The position numbers and the translations under genes are program-made. Of a stretch of DNA of 64,000 nucleotides, positions 39,316-47,993 are shown in pieces. Every line of letters begins with the position of its first letter. Positions within the stretch are counted from its first letter, which is position 1. The stretch lies in assembly GCA_028716975.1 (NCBI GenBank), contig JAQUOU010000021.1, forward strand, positions 1 to 64,000. The letters are read 5' to 3'. The DNA comes from Methylobacter sp. (GTDB lineage Bacteria > Pseudomonadota > Gammaproteobacteria > Methylococcales > Methylomonadaceae). The notes beneath the pieces were generated by a model. That model ran no database searches. It had not been told where the DNA came from and worked only from the letters and a program-made list of their open reading frames with translations.

Positions 39316-39753
39316 ATGGCTATTACACGTTATCAACCCTGGGGTTTATTGAATCAATTACAAAAAGAACTGGAACGGGCTCATGAAGGAAATGGCGGTG
39401 AGGGATCAATTGCGACTGCAGAGTGGGCGCCTGCCGTAGATATAAAGGAAGAAAATGACAAGTTTGTGTTGCATGCAGATATTCCCGGGGTAAAACCTGA
39501 AGAGATTGAAGTTAATATGGAAAACGGTGTCCTGACTATTAAAGGTGAAAAGAAAACCGAGGCTAATACTGAAAAAGAAGGCTATAAACGCGTGGAACGC
39601 ACCTATGGTTCTTTTTACCGGCGTTTCAGTTTGCCCGATACTGCAAATGCTGATGCAATCAATGCCAAATCAAAAAATGGCGTTCTGGAGATTGTCATTC
39701 CCAAGCGGGAGTCGGTTAAGCCCAAGAAAATTAATGTTGTAACTCATGACTAA
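39316..39753 (+). CDS. Small heat shock protein, Hsp20 family
   Basis: 145 residues with a short N-terminal arm (MAITRYQPWGLLNQLQKELE), an alpha-crystallin domain (about 45-135; VLHADIPGVKPEEIEVNMEN, GVLTIKGEKK, NGVLEIVIPK) and a C-terminal I-x-V motif (KKINVV). It is an ATP-independent chaperone that holds unfolding proteins. The start at 39316 has GGAG seven bases upstream; the in-frame ATG at 39247 lies just past the sigma-32 -10 element and is rejected. It is flanked by a heat-shock promoter and a terminator, so it is a single-gene unit. Confidence 0.93.
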   Translation: MAITRYQPWGLLNQLQKELERAHEGNGGEGSIATAEWAPAVDIKEENDKFVLHADIPGVKPEEIEVNMENGVLTIKGEKKTEANTEKEGYKRVERTYGSFYRRFSLPDTANADAINAKSKNGVLEIVIPKRESVKPKKINVVTHD

Positions 39754-39757
39754 AAAA

Positions 39758-39785
39758 ACGGAGCCTTCGGGCTCCGTTTTTTTTT
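39758..39785 (+). terminator. Rho-independent terminator of hsp20
   Basis: ACGGAGCC-TTCG-GGCTCCGT (39758-39777), a perfect 8-base stem with a TTCG tetraloop, followed by nine Ts and preceded by As. It starts five bases after the stop. Confidence 0.95.
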
Positions 39786-39906
39786 GCGCTTAATCCAGGG
39801 TTAAATAGTGAGGCTAACCAAAAGCATTGCTATTATATATAAACTAGGCATTCCTATTTTTTATAGTATGTAAGGTTGAGACGTGTTCATAGTCAATAAG
39901 GAGCAT

Positions 39907-41193
39907 TTATTCCGAAGTAGACAAAACGATTAGTAAACGAAGAAATTCCGTTATCTTTCCCCCAAATACATCATTGTGGCCGGCAATTAATTCCTTATCT
40001 ACACGAATGTTCAGGTAAGGATTGCGTGGTACTGTTTTATCCAGATGAGTAAGCACTGTTTCACCGAATTGGGTAGAGCCGCCTCTGGTCTGGGTACTCC
40101 AGATATTCTTCATATTATTATAGTTGGCGACTTTTTGCGCCGGTGCTTCATCGGCAGGCTTCAAAGTGTGACTGATCAAAGGCATATAATGTCCAACAGC
40201 TGTTCTATCCGCCTCACCTTCATCCAGGGTTAACGACCGCTTACAGGCATTGCGTTCGATAGTATCATGGGTTTCAAAAAACGTACTGAAGATCCTGCCG
40301 GCAGGGAAGGCCAGTTTCGTAGCGTAATCAGCTTCCGAAGTCAAAATGACTAATCGAGGAACCTGCTCATTAAAATAACTGCACCTTTCTTGCGCCAGAT
40401 CATAAAAAGGCGCATAACGTATGGCCTCAAAAGCCGGATTGAGCAACACAACCAAATCGCCAAACCCTTTGGCGGTATCAACATAGCCTTTGCCGGCTTT
40501 GCTATCGACGAAACGACTGGCCAGGATTTGCGACGTTGCGCTATAAACCACAGCACCTCCAAAACTATGCCCTATCACCACCAGGCGGCTTTTTATCGGC
40601 GGCAAAACAGAGTTTCTGACATTGGCAATTTCTTCCAGACTAAGAAGTAACTCCGTAACGCCCAGATAGCCTCCATCTTGCGCCGTATTCTTGCGCTCCC
40701 AAAACGTCAGTCCGTTTATAACAGGAATAGTGATGGATTCACCTCGCCACCCTATATAAACGCCTATGATTTTACGCGGAGGCCGTTTTTGCGTCAGGCT
40801 TAAATTGCTCTCTACTTTACTGAGTTTGGCGAGACTGCCCTTAAAACTTTCGATATTGGGATCACCGGGACGCGCATTATGATGCCAGCCGTGAACAAAC
40901 ACATTGATTAGAACACTATCACTTGCCGCGGTTTGGTAAAGAGTATTAATTAAAGCCTTCATTTGCGAGCGGTCGCGCAGTTGTCCCTGATCATCAATTT
41001 CCACAAAACCGAGCATGTACTCGTCAGGAGCGCCGACGTTATACTGCTGCAGCGAATTTATGTCGCACTTTGCACGCGCGGATACCACGCAAGTTTCATA
41101 TACACTGCGATAAATTCTGTTCGGCGCACAGGCAGGCAGGATTAGCATAATGCTTAGAATCCAGAACAAGGATAAGTTTTTACCTAACATCAT
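39907..41193 (-). CDS. Lipoprotein alpha/beta hydrolase
   Basis: 428 residues with a lipoprotein-type signal (MLILPAC, Cys near 22). The alpha/beta hydrolase core has VFVHGWHHNA (oxyanion strand), GVYIGWRGE and the nucleophile elbow VVIGHSFGGAV (Ser near 211). A lipase or esterase-like role on the inner face of the outer membrane, or outside it, is possible; the substrate is unknown. GGAG precedes the ATG at 41193. It is transcribed alone on the minus strand. Confidence 0.75.
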   Translation of the reverse strand: MMLGKNLSLFWILSIMLILPACAPNRIYRSVYETCVVSARAKCDINSLQQYNVGAPDEYMLGFVEIDDQGQLRDRSQMKALINTLYQTAASDSVLINVFVHGWHHNARPGDPNIESFKGSLAKLSKVESNLSLTQKRPPRKIIGVYIGWRGESITIPVINGLTFWERKNTAQDGGYLGVTELLLSLEEIANVRNSVLPPIKSRLVVIGHSFGGAVVYSATSQILASRFVDSKAGKGYVDTAKGFGDLVVLLNPAFEAIRYAPFYDLAQERCSYFNEQVPRLVILTSEADYATKLAFPAGRIFSTFFETHDTIERNACKRSLTLDEGEADRTAVGHYMPLISHTLKPADEAPAQKVANYNNMKNIWSTQTRGGSTQFGETVLTHLDKTVPRNPYLNIRVDKELIAGHNDVFGGKITEFLRLLIVLSTSE

Positions 41194-41499
41194 TGCGATC
41201 TCCGGTTGTTGGAAGCAGTGTTTCCCTTTAATGGTTTAAGGGCCGGATTATAGGTAAGGTTACCGAATCAAGCGCTTTATATTTCATTGATAAGAGGGAT
41301 CGTTTGAGCGAGCCTTTGAATCTGTGTTCGTTGGCAATTTATTTTTGCCACTTCAACATGAGGTGTTTCGGGATTTAAATAAATTTTTTAACACAATGCC
41401 CGGCTCATTGATTTTTAATGGCTTACTATGATTCAGGCCTTGCTTAATAAATTAGGCATGTAAAATGTCAGGCCTGAATCTTTCTCATAAAAGAGTTTG
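41194..41499. other. Intergenic region with an inverted repeat
   Basis: About 305 bases. GATTCAGGCCT (41430-41440) and AGGCCTGAATC (41470-41480) form a perfect 11-base inverted repeat with a 29-base spacer, just downstream of the TraT-like gene. Without a T-run, its terminator role is uncertain. Nothing else is seen. Confidence 0.45.
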
Positions 41500-42264
41500 C
41501 TAGAAAGCGCCTGCGATAGACCGCACTAATCCACTTGTCAATTCAGGCGCAGCTTCTCCATATTCCAGGTTTGCTTTATTGGCTGTGCTGACAATTCGGG
41601 TGCGGTATTTTTTTCTGTCGCTGACTTCCGAAGAAGTTTGACGGCGTGATCCGCCTATCCCTTGTTTGGCATCCTGTTGGCTGTCTTGCCGGATCATGAC
41701 CCCTTTCTTTACCTTTTCTGCAATTTCTACATCGGTAACCACCATAAAGGTGACATCTTTAACTGCTGCATCGGCGACAGTTTCTACTAATCCGCCTGCT
41801 ACAACCCCGGCTAATCCTCCAATTCCTGCTCCGGACCAGCCACCGGCTCCTCCGCCTATGGCAGAACCTAAAGCAGCACCTCCGATAGCGCCTCCGTAAC
41901 CTGATCCTAAAGCTGATTCTGCCGCGGTCGGACTGGCTTTGCCCACACTCAAAACGTTTGCCCGCAACCAATAATGGGCTCGGTCCGGATCAGTGGAAAT
42001 AGTATAGCCTCTGGATTGTAGAGATTGTCTGACTGCATTCACTATGTCGAAGTTTGATTTATCCGAATTATTGCGGATATCGAGATATATAACCCGTTTA
42101 TCAGGCCCGACAGGATCAAGGAAAACGGTATCGCTCATTTTGGTTTGTACATCCAGGTCTTTTTTGGCAATTGAAGTATGAATAGCCGAACAACCGGTTA
42201 ATATAAGTAAAAACATCATAAATCCAGCCAGAGTTATAATGTTTTTATTTTGAAGCTTATCCAT
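41500..42264 (-). CDS. traT: TraT-like surface lipoprotein
   Basis: 254 residues. Lipobox LLILTGCSAIHTSIAKKDL, then VQTKMSDTVFLDPV, matches the TraT start, and a long Gly/Ala-rich hydrophobic stretch (YGGAIGGAALGSAIGGG and onward, about 120-160) matches its centre. On F-like plasmids TraT blocks mating and helps serum resistance; chromosomal homologues in free-living bacteria have no proven role. No conjugation genes are near. Start ATG 42264 has AGGGG upstream; an in-frame ATG at 42342 is rejected because it would push the signal peptide inward. Confidence 0.82.
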   Translation of the reverse strand: MDKLQNKNIITLAGFMMFLLILTGCSAIHTSIAKKDLDVQTKMSDTVFLDPVGPDKRVIYLDIRNNSDKSNFDIVNAVRQSLQSRGYTISTDPDRAHYWLRANVLSVGKASPTAAESALGSGYGGAIGGAALGSAIGGGAGGWSGAGIGGLAGVVAGGLVETVADAAVKDVTFMVVTDVEIAEKVKKGVMIRQDSQQDAKQGIGGSRRQTSSEVSDRKKYRTRIVSTANKANLEYGEAAPELTSGLVRSIAGAF

Positions 42265-42443
42265 TTTATTTTCCCCTAGAATTTTCCTGTTATAAATTGG
42301 GTTAAGGCGATGGGTGCGAAGTAATAAATCTATTATCGCCAAAATATCTTTTATTAATATATTCTATTACTTTGATTCAGGTTAATTATTACATAGCTTA
42401 GTTCTCCAAAAGTATAAATATCTTTTATTTAAATATTATATTA

Positions 42444-42782
42444 TTAATACGGCCAATAGTATCCATAATAACGATGATAATAGCTGCAATCCCTATAATC
42501 ATTCCATGAATATCTTCGCAGGTCACCGCAGGTATATCCATTTCGCCAATATCTACTGGGAGTTGTTTTGGGAGGAGCGCCTCTTTCCGTGGCATCTTTA
42601 ATATAGGCTTCCAGTTTAGCTTCATCAGCAACGCTAAAGGGTTGAGAAAGTACTTGTTCATTAAGGTTTTTTTGCATTTCAACCTGGTCATCAGACAATT
42701 TATCGGCCCAGGTAAGTCCGTTATTAAATAGTGTAGAACCAAACAGGAAAATATAAAAAATACTTTTGCGGAGACTTATCAT
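42444..42782 (-). CDS. Small exported protein with Tyr-rich C-terminus, unknown function
   Basis: 112 residues with a signal peptide of about 25 residues ending GLTWA. The mature part has a charged helix-like region (KLSDDQVEMQKNLNEQVL) and a tail rich in Tyr, Trp and Arg with two cysteines (CGDLRRYSWNDYRDCSYYHR, then YYGYYWPY). GAAGG lies about nine bases before the ATG. It is not recognised as a known family. It lies 180 bases upstream of traT on the same strand. Confidence 0.65.
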   Translation of the reverse strand: MISLRKSIFYIFLFGSTLFNNGLTWADKLSDDQVEMQKNLNEQVLSQPFSVADEAKLEAYIKDATERGAPPKTTPSRYWRNGYTCGDLRRYSWNDYRDCSYYHRYYGYYWPY

Positions 42783-43314
42783 AATTTAATACCTTCTGAT
42801 TTTTATCGATGGTTAAATATTGATTTTAGCTGAAAGCCAAGGTTAAGCTTCTCAATATATATCTTAATGTTTATGTTTTAATTAGTATTAATGAGATTAA
42901 AAGAAGAAGCGCCGCCGCTTGACTTTTTAGCTCCATCGATTGTAATCCCCGCTATATCTTATTTCAACTGCCTACTGGTGAATTATTTTTTAAAGTTAAG
43001 TTGAAAATTAAAGGATGAAAATAACTATATCCATATATTTTCTATATTATTTCTGATTTATTTTTATATTATGGAATAAAGAAATTCTTCACTTTCCTGG
43101 GGAGTTTAAAGAAGCATGAATTTGCTCTTGCTGTTGTCTAGTCGTTATAATCACAACACAAGTTGAATGAGTCGACGTTTGGGAGGTGACTCTGTTCTAC
43201 AGGTTCTTAATTTTATCTGACATACAAGTCGCTCCAACCAACTGGCTTATGTCACGACTTTTGCTTCTTGGGTGTAAATTTCAAAAATAAATCAAGTTTA
43301 AGAGGAGTCTTCCA
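42783..43314. other. Intergenic region before the peroxiredoxin gene
   Basis: About 530 bases, AT-rich, with divergent genes on each side. A perfect TATAAT at 43146-43151 with a poor -35 (TTGCTC) could drive the peroxiredoxin gene. No gene, RNA or repeat is seen. Confidence 0.35.
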
Positions 43315-43779
43315 ATGTTAGAAAAACAAACCCCGGCACCGGCTTTTAGTGCGCAAAACCAGGATAATAAGCTGATTAATCTTTTGGACTATCGAGGCAA
43401 GAAAAATGTTGTTTTATATTTTTACCCCAAAGATGATACTCCGGGCTGTACTATAGAAGCTAATGACTTCACCGCGCTTGCCAATGAGTTTTCTAAATTT
43501 GATACCGTAGTCATAGGGGTAAGCAAAGATACCTGTGAAAGTCATACGCATTTCATTGAGAAATTTGGATTAACAATGGATTTAATAGCCGATACCGATG
43601 GAAAGTTATGCGAAAGCTATGACGTATGGCGGGAAAAAGAAAGAAACGGCGTTAAGTCAATGGGCATACTTCGTTCAACCTTCATAATCGATAAGGAAGG
43701 CAAATTGGTTGATGTTGCTTATGGAGTAACGCCTGAAGGGCACGCTCAGGAAGTCCTGGAAAAGGTAAAGACTTTATAA
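43315..43779 (+). CDS. bcp: Thioredoxin-dependent peroxiredoxin, Bcp/PrxQ type
   Basis: 154 residues. The peroxidatic cysteine C45 lies in YPKDDTPGCTIEANDF. The usual resolving cysteine five residues later is replaced by Asn50; C74 (DTCESH) and C99 (KLCESY) are the only other cysteines. It may therefore be a 1-Cys enzyme or use a distant resolving cysteine. It reduces hydrogen peroxide and organic peroxides in the cytoplasm. GAGGAG precedes the ATG. Confidence 0.92.
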   Translation: MLEKQTPAPAFSAQNQDNKLINLLDYRGKKNVVLYFYPKDDTPGCTIEANDFTALANEFSKFDTVVIGVSKDTCESHTHFIEKFGLTMDLIADTDGKLCESYDVWREKERNGVKSMGILRSTFIIDKEGKLVDVAYGVTPEGHAQEVLEKVKTL

Positions 43780-43857
43780 TGCGGGCCTGTCCCAAAAGAA
43801 GAAATACCGTTTTTGAGTTTAAATTCCAATGAAGTAATTAACCTCTTTCATAGCCTT

Positions 43858-43903
43858 TTTGGCTTTGACCATTACAGCATCTGCTGTAATGGTCAAAGCC
43901 AAA
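43858..43903. repeat. 46-base perfect palindrome
   Basis: Two 22-base arms (TTTGGCTTTGACCATTACAG then CA, and its exact complement) are separated by TC. It lies 78 bases after the peroxiredoxin gene and 39 bases before the next start. As RNA it would be a long hairpin; a T-run lies on its left side only, which would favour termination of minus-strand transcripts. It may be a bidirectional terminator or a small mobile palindrome. Confidence 0.7.
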
Positions 43904-43942
43904 CCTAATTCCTCTTTCTTTACTTCCTCAGGTTTATATTCC

Positions 43943-44707
43943 ATGTCTATTTCACTTGCTTTTCTCGAACAGGTAATTCGGGAAGCCGGATCAATTGCTT
44001 TAACTCATTTTAAAAATTTAACCTTATTGGAAATCCATAAAAAAAGTTCTCGCGATTTTGTCACGGATGCCGATGTTGCGGTTGAAGCTTTTTTAAAAGA
44101 AAATCTCGCGAAAGAATACCCGCAATTTGGTTTTTGGGGAGAAGAAAGCGGACAAAGCGCCAATCAATCCAGCCGATGGATCGTTGATCCTATTGACGGA
44201 ACCCATTCATTTTCCAGGGGCCAGTATTTTTGGGCTGTCAGTGTGGCATTGGAAATTGACCAGGAACTTGTAATGGGAGCAGTTTATGCGCCTGCTTTAA
44301 ATGATTATTACTGCGCCGAAAAAGACAAAGGCGCATGGAAAAACGGCTTGCCGATCAGCGTATCTTCTATAAGCCAGCTTTCTGAAGCAATGGTTGCTAC
44401 TGGCTTCGCCTGTTTACGCTCTTATTTGAAAGACAATAATCTTCAACGGTTCTGCAGAATTGCGGAAACGACCACGGGACAACGCCGTTTTGGGTCTGCG
44501 GCGCTGGACCTGTGCCTGGTCGCCGATGGCCAGGTCGATGCTTTCTGGGAACAGGAGTTAAACTTGTATGACATTGCCGCAGGCGTCCTGATTGCCAGCG
44601 AAGCGGGCGCTACAGTTACCGACTTTCAAGGGGAAAAAGGTATTTTTCCAAAACAGGTACTGGTAACTAACGGAAAGATTCTTAACCAGATACTTCCACT
44701 TATGTAA
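43943..44707 (+). CDS. Inositol-monophosphatase-family phosphatase (histidinol-phosphatase HisN-like)
   Basis: 254 residues with the complete metal and phosphate motifs: DFVTDADVAVE, GEESG, DPIDGTHSFSRG and LYDIAAGVLIASEAGA. The closeness to HisN-type histidinol phosphatases is my reading of the DGTHSFSRG context; CysQ or SuhB-like activities are alternatives. The start at 43943 (MSISLAFLEQ) is chosen because the in-frame extension back to 43859 is only the translated palindrome. Confidence 0.8.
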   Translation: MSISLAFLEQVIREAGSIALTHFKNLTLLEIHKKSSRDFVTDADVAVEAFLKENLAKEYPQFGFWGEESGQSANQSSRWIVDPIDGTHSFSRGQYFWAVSVALEIDQELVMGAVYAPALNDYYCAEKDKGAWKNGLPISVSSISQLSEAMVATGFACLRSYLKDNNLQRFCRIAETTTGQRRFGSAALDLCLVADGQVDAFWEQELNLYDIAAGVLIASEAGATVTDFQGEKGIFPKQVLVTNGKILNQILPLM

Positions 44708-45045
44708 TGCTATTTTTAGAGAATCCTTGTTAAATCCTTAGGCTACCTTCGACAAGCTACCTTCGACAAGCTTCCTTCGACAAGCTCAGGACGAACGGCA
44801 ATCATTCGTCTACGTTCAAAGCAGCCTCGGTAATTTCGCTGGTGTTGAGCCCTAGCCTGCACTTAGTGAGACCTTGCCGAATTCGCTCGTGGTGAGCCCT
44901 TCGAACTACGCTCGGGAGAGCCATGTCGATTCCGTTCGTGGTGAGCTTGTCGAACCATGAACAGAATCGACTCATCCAAAGATTTTGCAGGATTAATGAT
45001 AGTCAGCGCAAGAAAACTAGAATTATATAAAATCTGCTGAATCTG
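44708..45045. repeat. Repeat-rich intergenic region with 14-base tandem units
   Basis: CTACCTTCGACAAG occurs twice and CTTCCTTCGACAAG once in tandem (44743-44784), followed by CTCAGGACGAACGG (44785-44798). Near 44930-44957 a related sequence appears reversed (CCGTTCGTGGTGAGCTTGTC then GAAC). The units share the TTCGACAAG...CGAACGG theme with the element at 15.7 kb. The region lies between two convergent genes (the phosphatase and nuoN). Confidence 0.65.
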
Positions 45046-46497
45046 TCACTCCAGTGTAGCGGCTATCGATACGATGAAGTTCATTAAATGGCCCGGATAA
45101 AGTCCAAACCAGAGCAGCAGCAAGGTTAAAACGGCGAGGATTGTGGTGGCAATCTTTTTTTGAACAGGTTCGCCGGTTTTACTCGCGGTTTCTTCAACAC
45201 TCATTGACATAACCACAACGATTCTTAAATAGTAATACAGTCCCAGACCGCTTCCGATAATAACCGCGAGCAGTAATCCCCATAAGCTGGCATCAGCACC
45301 GCTGGCAAAAATATAGAATTTACCGATAAATCCTGCGGTCAGTGGAATACCTGCCAGCGATATCAGCATCAGGGTGAAAATCGTTGCCAGCCAGGGCTGC
45401 CGCCAAAACAGTCCGCGATAAAAAGATAAGTCATCCGCTTCCATTTGCGGCGTTGACAATAGTGAAATGACCCCGAACGCGCCGATAGTCGTAATGAAAT
45501 ACGTAATCAGGTAAAAAGTGACGGCTTCGACTACCAATGCAGGAGCAATACGCCCGCCAGCAATGAAGGCAACTAGCACATAACCCATATGGGCAATAGA
45601 CGAGTAAGCCAGCAAACGTTTGACATTGTTTTGCAGCAGCGCAAGCAGATTACCTGCCAGTATGGATAAAACGGCAATAATGCTCAAAACGGTCAGCAAG
45701 GGCGAATATGAGTAATTGCCGGCGCTGATGAAATAACGCAACAGCAGGGCAAAAACCGCGCCTTTTGAAACCGTGGCGATAAATGCGGTAATCGGTGCCG
45801 GCGCGCCTTCATAAACATCCGGCGTCCAAAGATGGAACGGCACCAGGGAAAGCTTGAAGCCTACGCCGGCTATGATGAGGATGACACCACTCAGCACCAA
45901 TGCATTCATATCCTTCTGGTTCATGAGATAGCGGCCGATGCCATCGAAGTCCAGTACGCCGCATTGGGCATAGATCAACGCCATCCCAAACAGTATAAAA
46001 GCCGAAGACACGCCCGATAAAATCAGGTATTTGATTGCTGCCTCCATTGAGTTTTGCCGATTGATCGTATAGCCGATCAGGACAAAAAGAGAAATGCTGA
46101 GCATTTCAAGGCCAATAAAAAAGCTCGCAAAATGGCTGCTGCTGACCAGCACTAATGCGCCCAGAAGCGCAGTTAACAGCAGCACTGACAGCTCTTCATT
46201 TTCCTCCTTTCGCTCTTTAAAATAGTCATAGCAAAGCCCAGCCACAGAAAGACCTGTCAGCAATAAAAGCGCGGTATAAAATAGGGCGTAAACATCTATT
46301 CGGATCAGTGCAGTTGCCTGAACCGGATTTTCCTGCCATATAAAGTTGACTGCCAGCAGCGCCAGCAGGATGCCGCAGACAGCGACGCCGTTGACCAGGA
46401 TGAAATTACGCCGGATGGCAATTATGAGCATTATGATTACCGCAGATCCTGCGATAATCATAATAGGCGCAAGGGCGATAAGCTGGTCAATATTCAT
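45046..46497 (-). CDS. nuoN: NADH-quinone oxidoreductase subunit N
   Basis: 483 residues, about 14 membrane helices, with the Mrp-antiporter-type core (VGFKLSLVPFHLWTPDVYEGAP with its key Lys; LLAYSSIAHMGYVLVA). It is one of three proton-pumping antiporter-like subunits of complex I. It is the last nuo gene, and its ATG overlaps the nuoM stop (ATGA). Confidence 0.95.
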   Translation of the reverse strand: MNIDQLIALAPIMIIAGSAVIIMLIIAIRRNFILVNGVAVCGILLALLAVNFIWQENPVQATALIRIDVYALFYTALLLLTGLSVAGLCYDYFKERKEENEELSVLLLTALLGALVLVSSSHFASFFIGLEMLSISLFVLIGYTINRQNSMEAAIKYLILSGVSSAFILFGMALIYAQCGVLDFDGIGRYLMNQKDMNALVLSGVILIIAGVGFKLSLVPFHLWTPDVYEGAPAPITAFIATVSKGAVFALLLRYFISAGNYSYSPLLTVLSIIAVLSILAGNLLALLQNNVKRLLAYSSIAHMGYVLVAFIAGGRIAPALVVEAVTFYLITYFITTIGAFGVISLLSTPQMEADDLSFYRGLFWRQPWLATIFTLMLISLAGIPLTAGFIGKFYIFASGADASLWGLLLAVIIGSGLGLYYYLRIVVVMSMSVEETASKTGEPVQKKIATTILAVLTLLLLWFGLYPGHLMNFIVSIAATLE

Positions 46498-47993
46498 CGG
46501 TTCTCCATCGCCATTGAAGTTTGTAATTCCTGTTTAATCGCAGGAGCCGATACATCCAGAACTGTATTGGGCCGAATGCCGAGCCAGACTGCAATAAGCA
46601 CAAGCAGGCCGAAGGAGACCAATTCACGACGATTGAAGTCGGACAAACCGGAATACTGACGGACTGGGCCATGAAAGGCTTTTTGTATAATGATCAGGGC
46701 ATAAACCGGAGCCAGGATAAGCCCCAGGGCCGTTATAACGGTCAACCACCTATTGACGCCGAAAGCGCCGACCAAGACCAGAAATTCGCCAACGAAATTT
46801 CCCAATCCCGGAAGGCCTAATGAGGCCATTGCAAAAAACAGCGCTAAAGCCGACAGGCGGGGGATTGCCGTCCAGAGACTTCCCATACGGTCCATTTCCC
46901 TGGTATGCAAGCGTTCCTGCAAGGCGCCGGCTATCATAAACAAGGCCGCTGCGCTAATGCCGTGCGCCAGCATGGTGATAACCGCGCCCTGTAAAGCCAG
47001 AAAGTTCCAGGAAAATATACCCAGCAGGATAAAGCCCATATGACTGACGCTGGTATAGGCAATCAAGCGTTTTAAGTCCGATTGCGCGAAAGCCATCATG
47101 GCGGCATACAGCACGCTGATTGTGCCCAACATCATGGCAACCGGCGCAAACTGATGAGCCGCTTCAGGAAACAGCGGCAGAACGAAGCGCAGCAAGCCGT
47201 AAGCGCCGGTCTTAAGCATTACGCCGGCCAGGATGACACTGCCGCCCGTAGGCGCCTGGGTATGAGCATCCGGCAGCCAGGTATGAAACGGCACCGCGGG
47301 CAATTTGACGGTAAAGGCGATAAAAAAGCCCGACATCAGCCAAAATGCAACATCGGGTTCAAGCCGGGTATTTAGCAAGTCGAAATAATCAAACGTGTAA
47401 GTGCCGCTATTTTTATAGTGCATCAGCACCAGAACCACTATGGCCACCAGCATAAGCAGACTGCTTACCTGAGTGAAAATAAAAAACTTTATTGCCGCAT
47501 AAATGCGATTTTCGTGGCCCCAGATGCTGATTAAAAAATACATGGGAATAATCATCAATTCCCAGAAAAAAAAGAACAGGAACAGATCGACTGCCAAAAA
47601 GACGCCGACAGTCCCGGCCAGACAGGACAATAAATTAAAGAAAAAGAAACCTTGCTGCTCCTTGATTTCCGTCCAGGAACTGCTGACTGCCATAAAGCCC
47701 AGAAAAGCAGTCAGCGCTATCAATAATACGCTGAGTCCATCGGCAGCCAGATGAAAACCAATGCCGAAGCGTGGGATCCACGAGCCGTGAAAATCGGCAA
47801 CCCAGGCTTGGGGCATGCCGGGGGACAGATAATCGATATGATCAGACGCCGAATATTGTCCAATCACCAGCAGCGTCTCAAGTATTAGCGTAATAACCGC
47901 TATCCAGCGCGGGGCTGAAGAATTCCATCGCCCTGAAAACCAGGCTGCCAATCCGCCCAGAAACAGAACGAGGATCAGCGCAATCAGGATCAT
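46494..47993 (-). CDS. nuoM: NADH-quinone oxidoreductase subunit M
   Basis: 499 residues, polytopic. Core motifs: FFFWELMIIPMYFLISIWG, AVPFHTWLPDAHTQAPT (proton-channel Lys/His region) and RLIAYTSVSHMGFILLG. I prefer ATG 47993, which overlaps the nuoL stop as ATGA and has AGGA upstream; ATG 48002 would add three residues. Confidence 0.94.
   Translation of the reverse strand: MILIALILVLFLGGLAAWFSGRWNSSAPRWIAVITLILETLLVIGQYSASDHIDYLSPGMPQAWVADFHGSWIPRFGIGFHLAADGLSVLLIALTAFLGFMAVSSSWTEIKEQQGFFFFNLLSCLAGTVGVFLAVDLFLFFFFWELMIIPMYFLISIWGHENRIYAAIKFFIFTQVSSLLMLVAIVVLVLMHYKNSGTYTFDYFDLLNTRLEPDVAFWLMSGFFIAFTVKLPAVPFHTWLPDAHTQAPTGGSVILAGVMLKTGAYGLLRFVLPLFPEAAHQFAPVAMMLGTISVLYAAMMAFAQSDLKRLIAYTSVSHMGFILLGIFSWNFLALQGAVITMLAHGISAAALFMIAGALQERLHTREMDRMGSLWTAIPRLSALALFFAMASLGLPGLGNFVGEFLVLVGAFGVNRWLTVITALGLILAPVYALIIIQKAFHGPVRQYSGLSDFNRRELVSFGLLVLIAVWLGIRPNTVLDVSAPAIKQELQTSMAMENR

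Noticed and set aside
42425-42742. 105-codon minus-strand ORF overlapping the small exported protein
   Set aside because: It is in another frame with no signal peptide or family pattern; the 112-residue frame has a signal peptide and ribosome site.
44708-45045. CRISPR array
   Set aside because: The 14-base units are directly adjacent without spacers and there are no cas genes.
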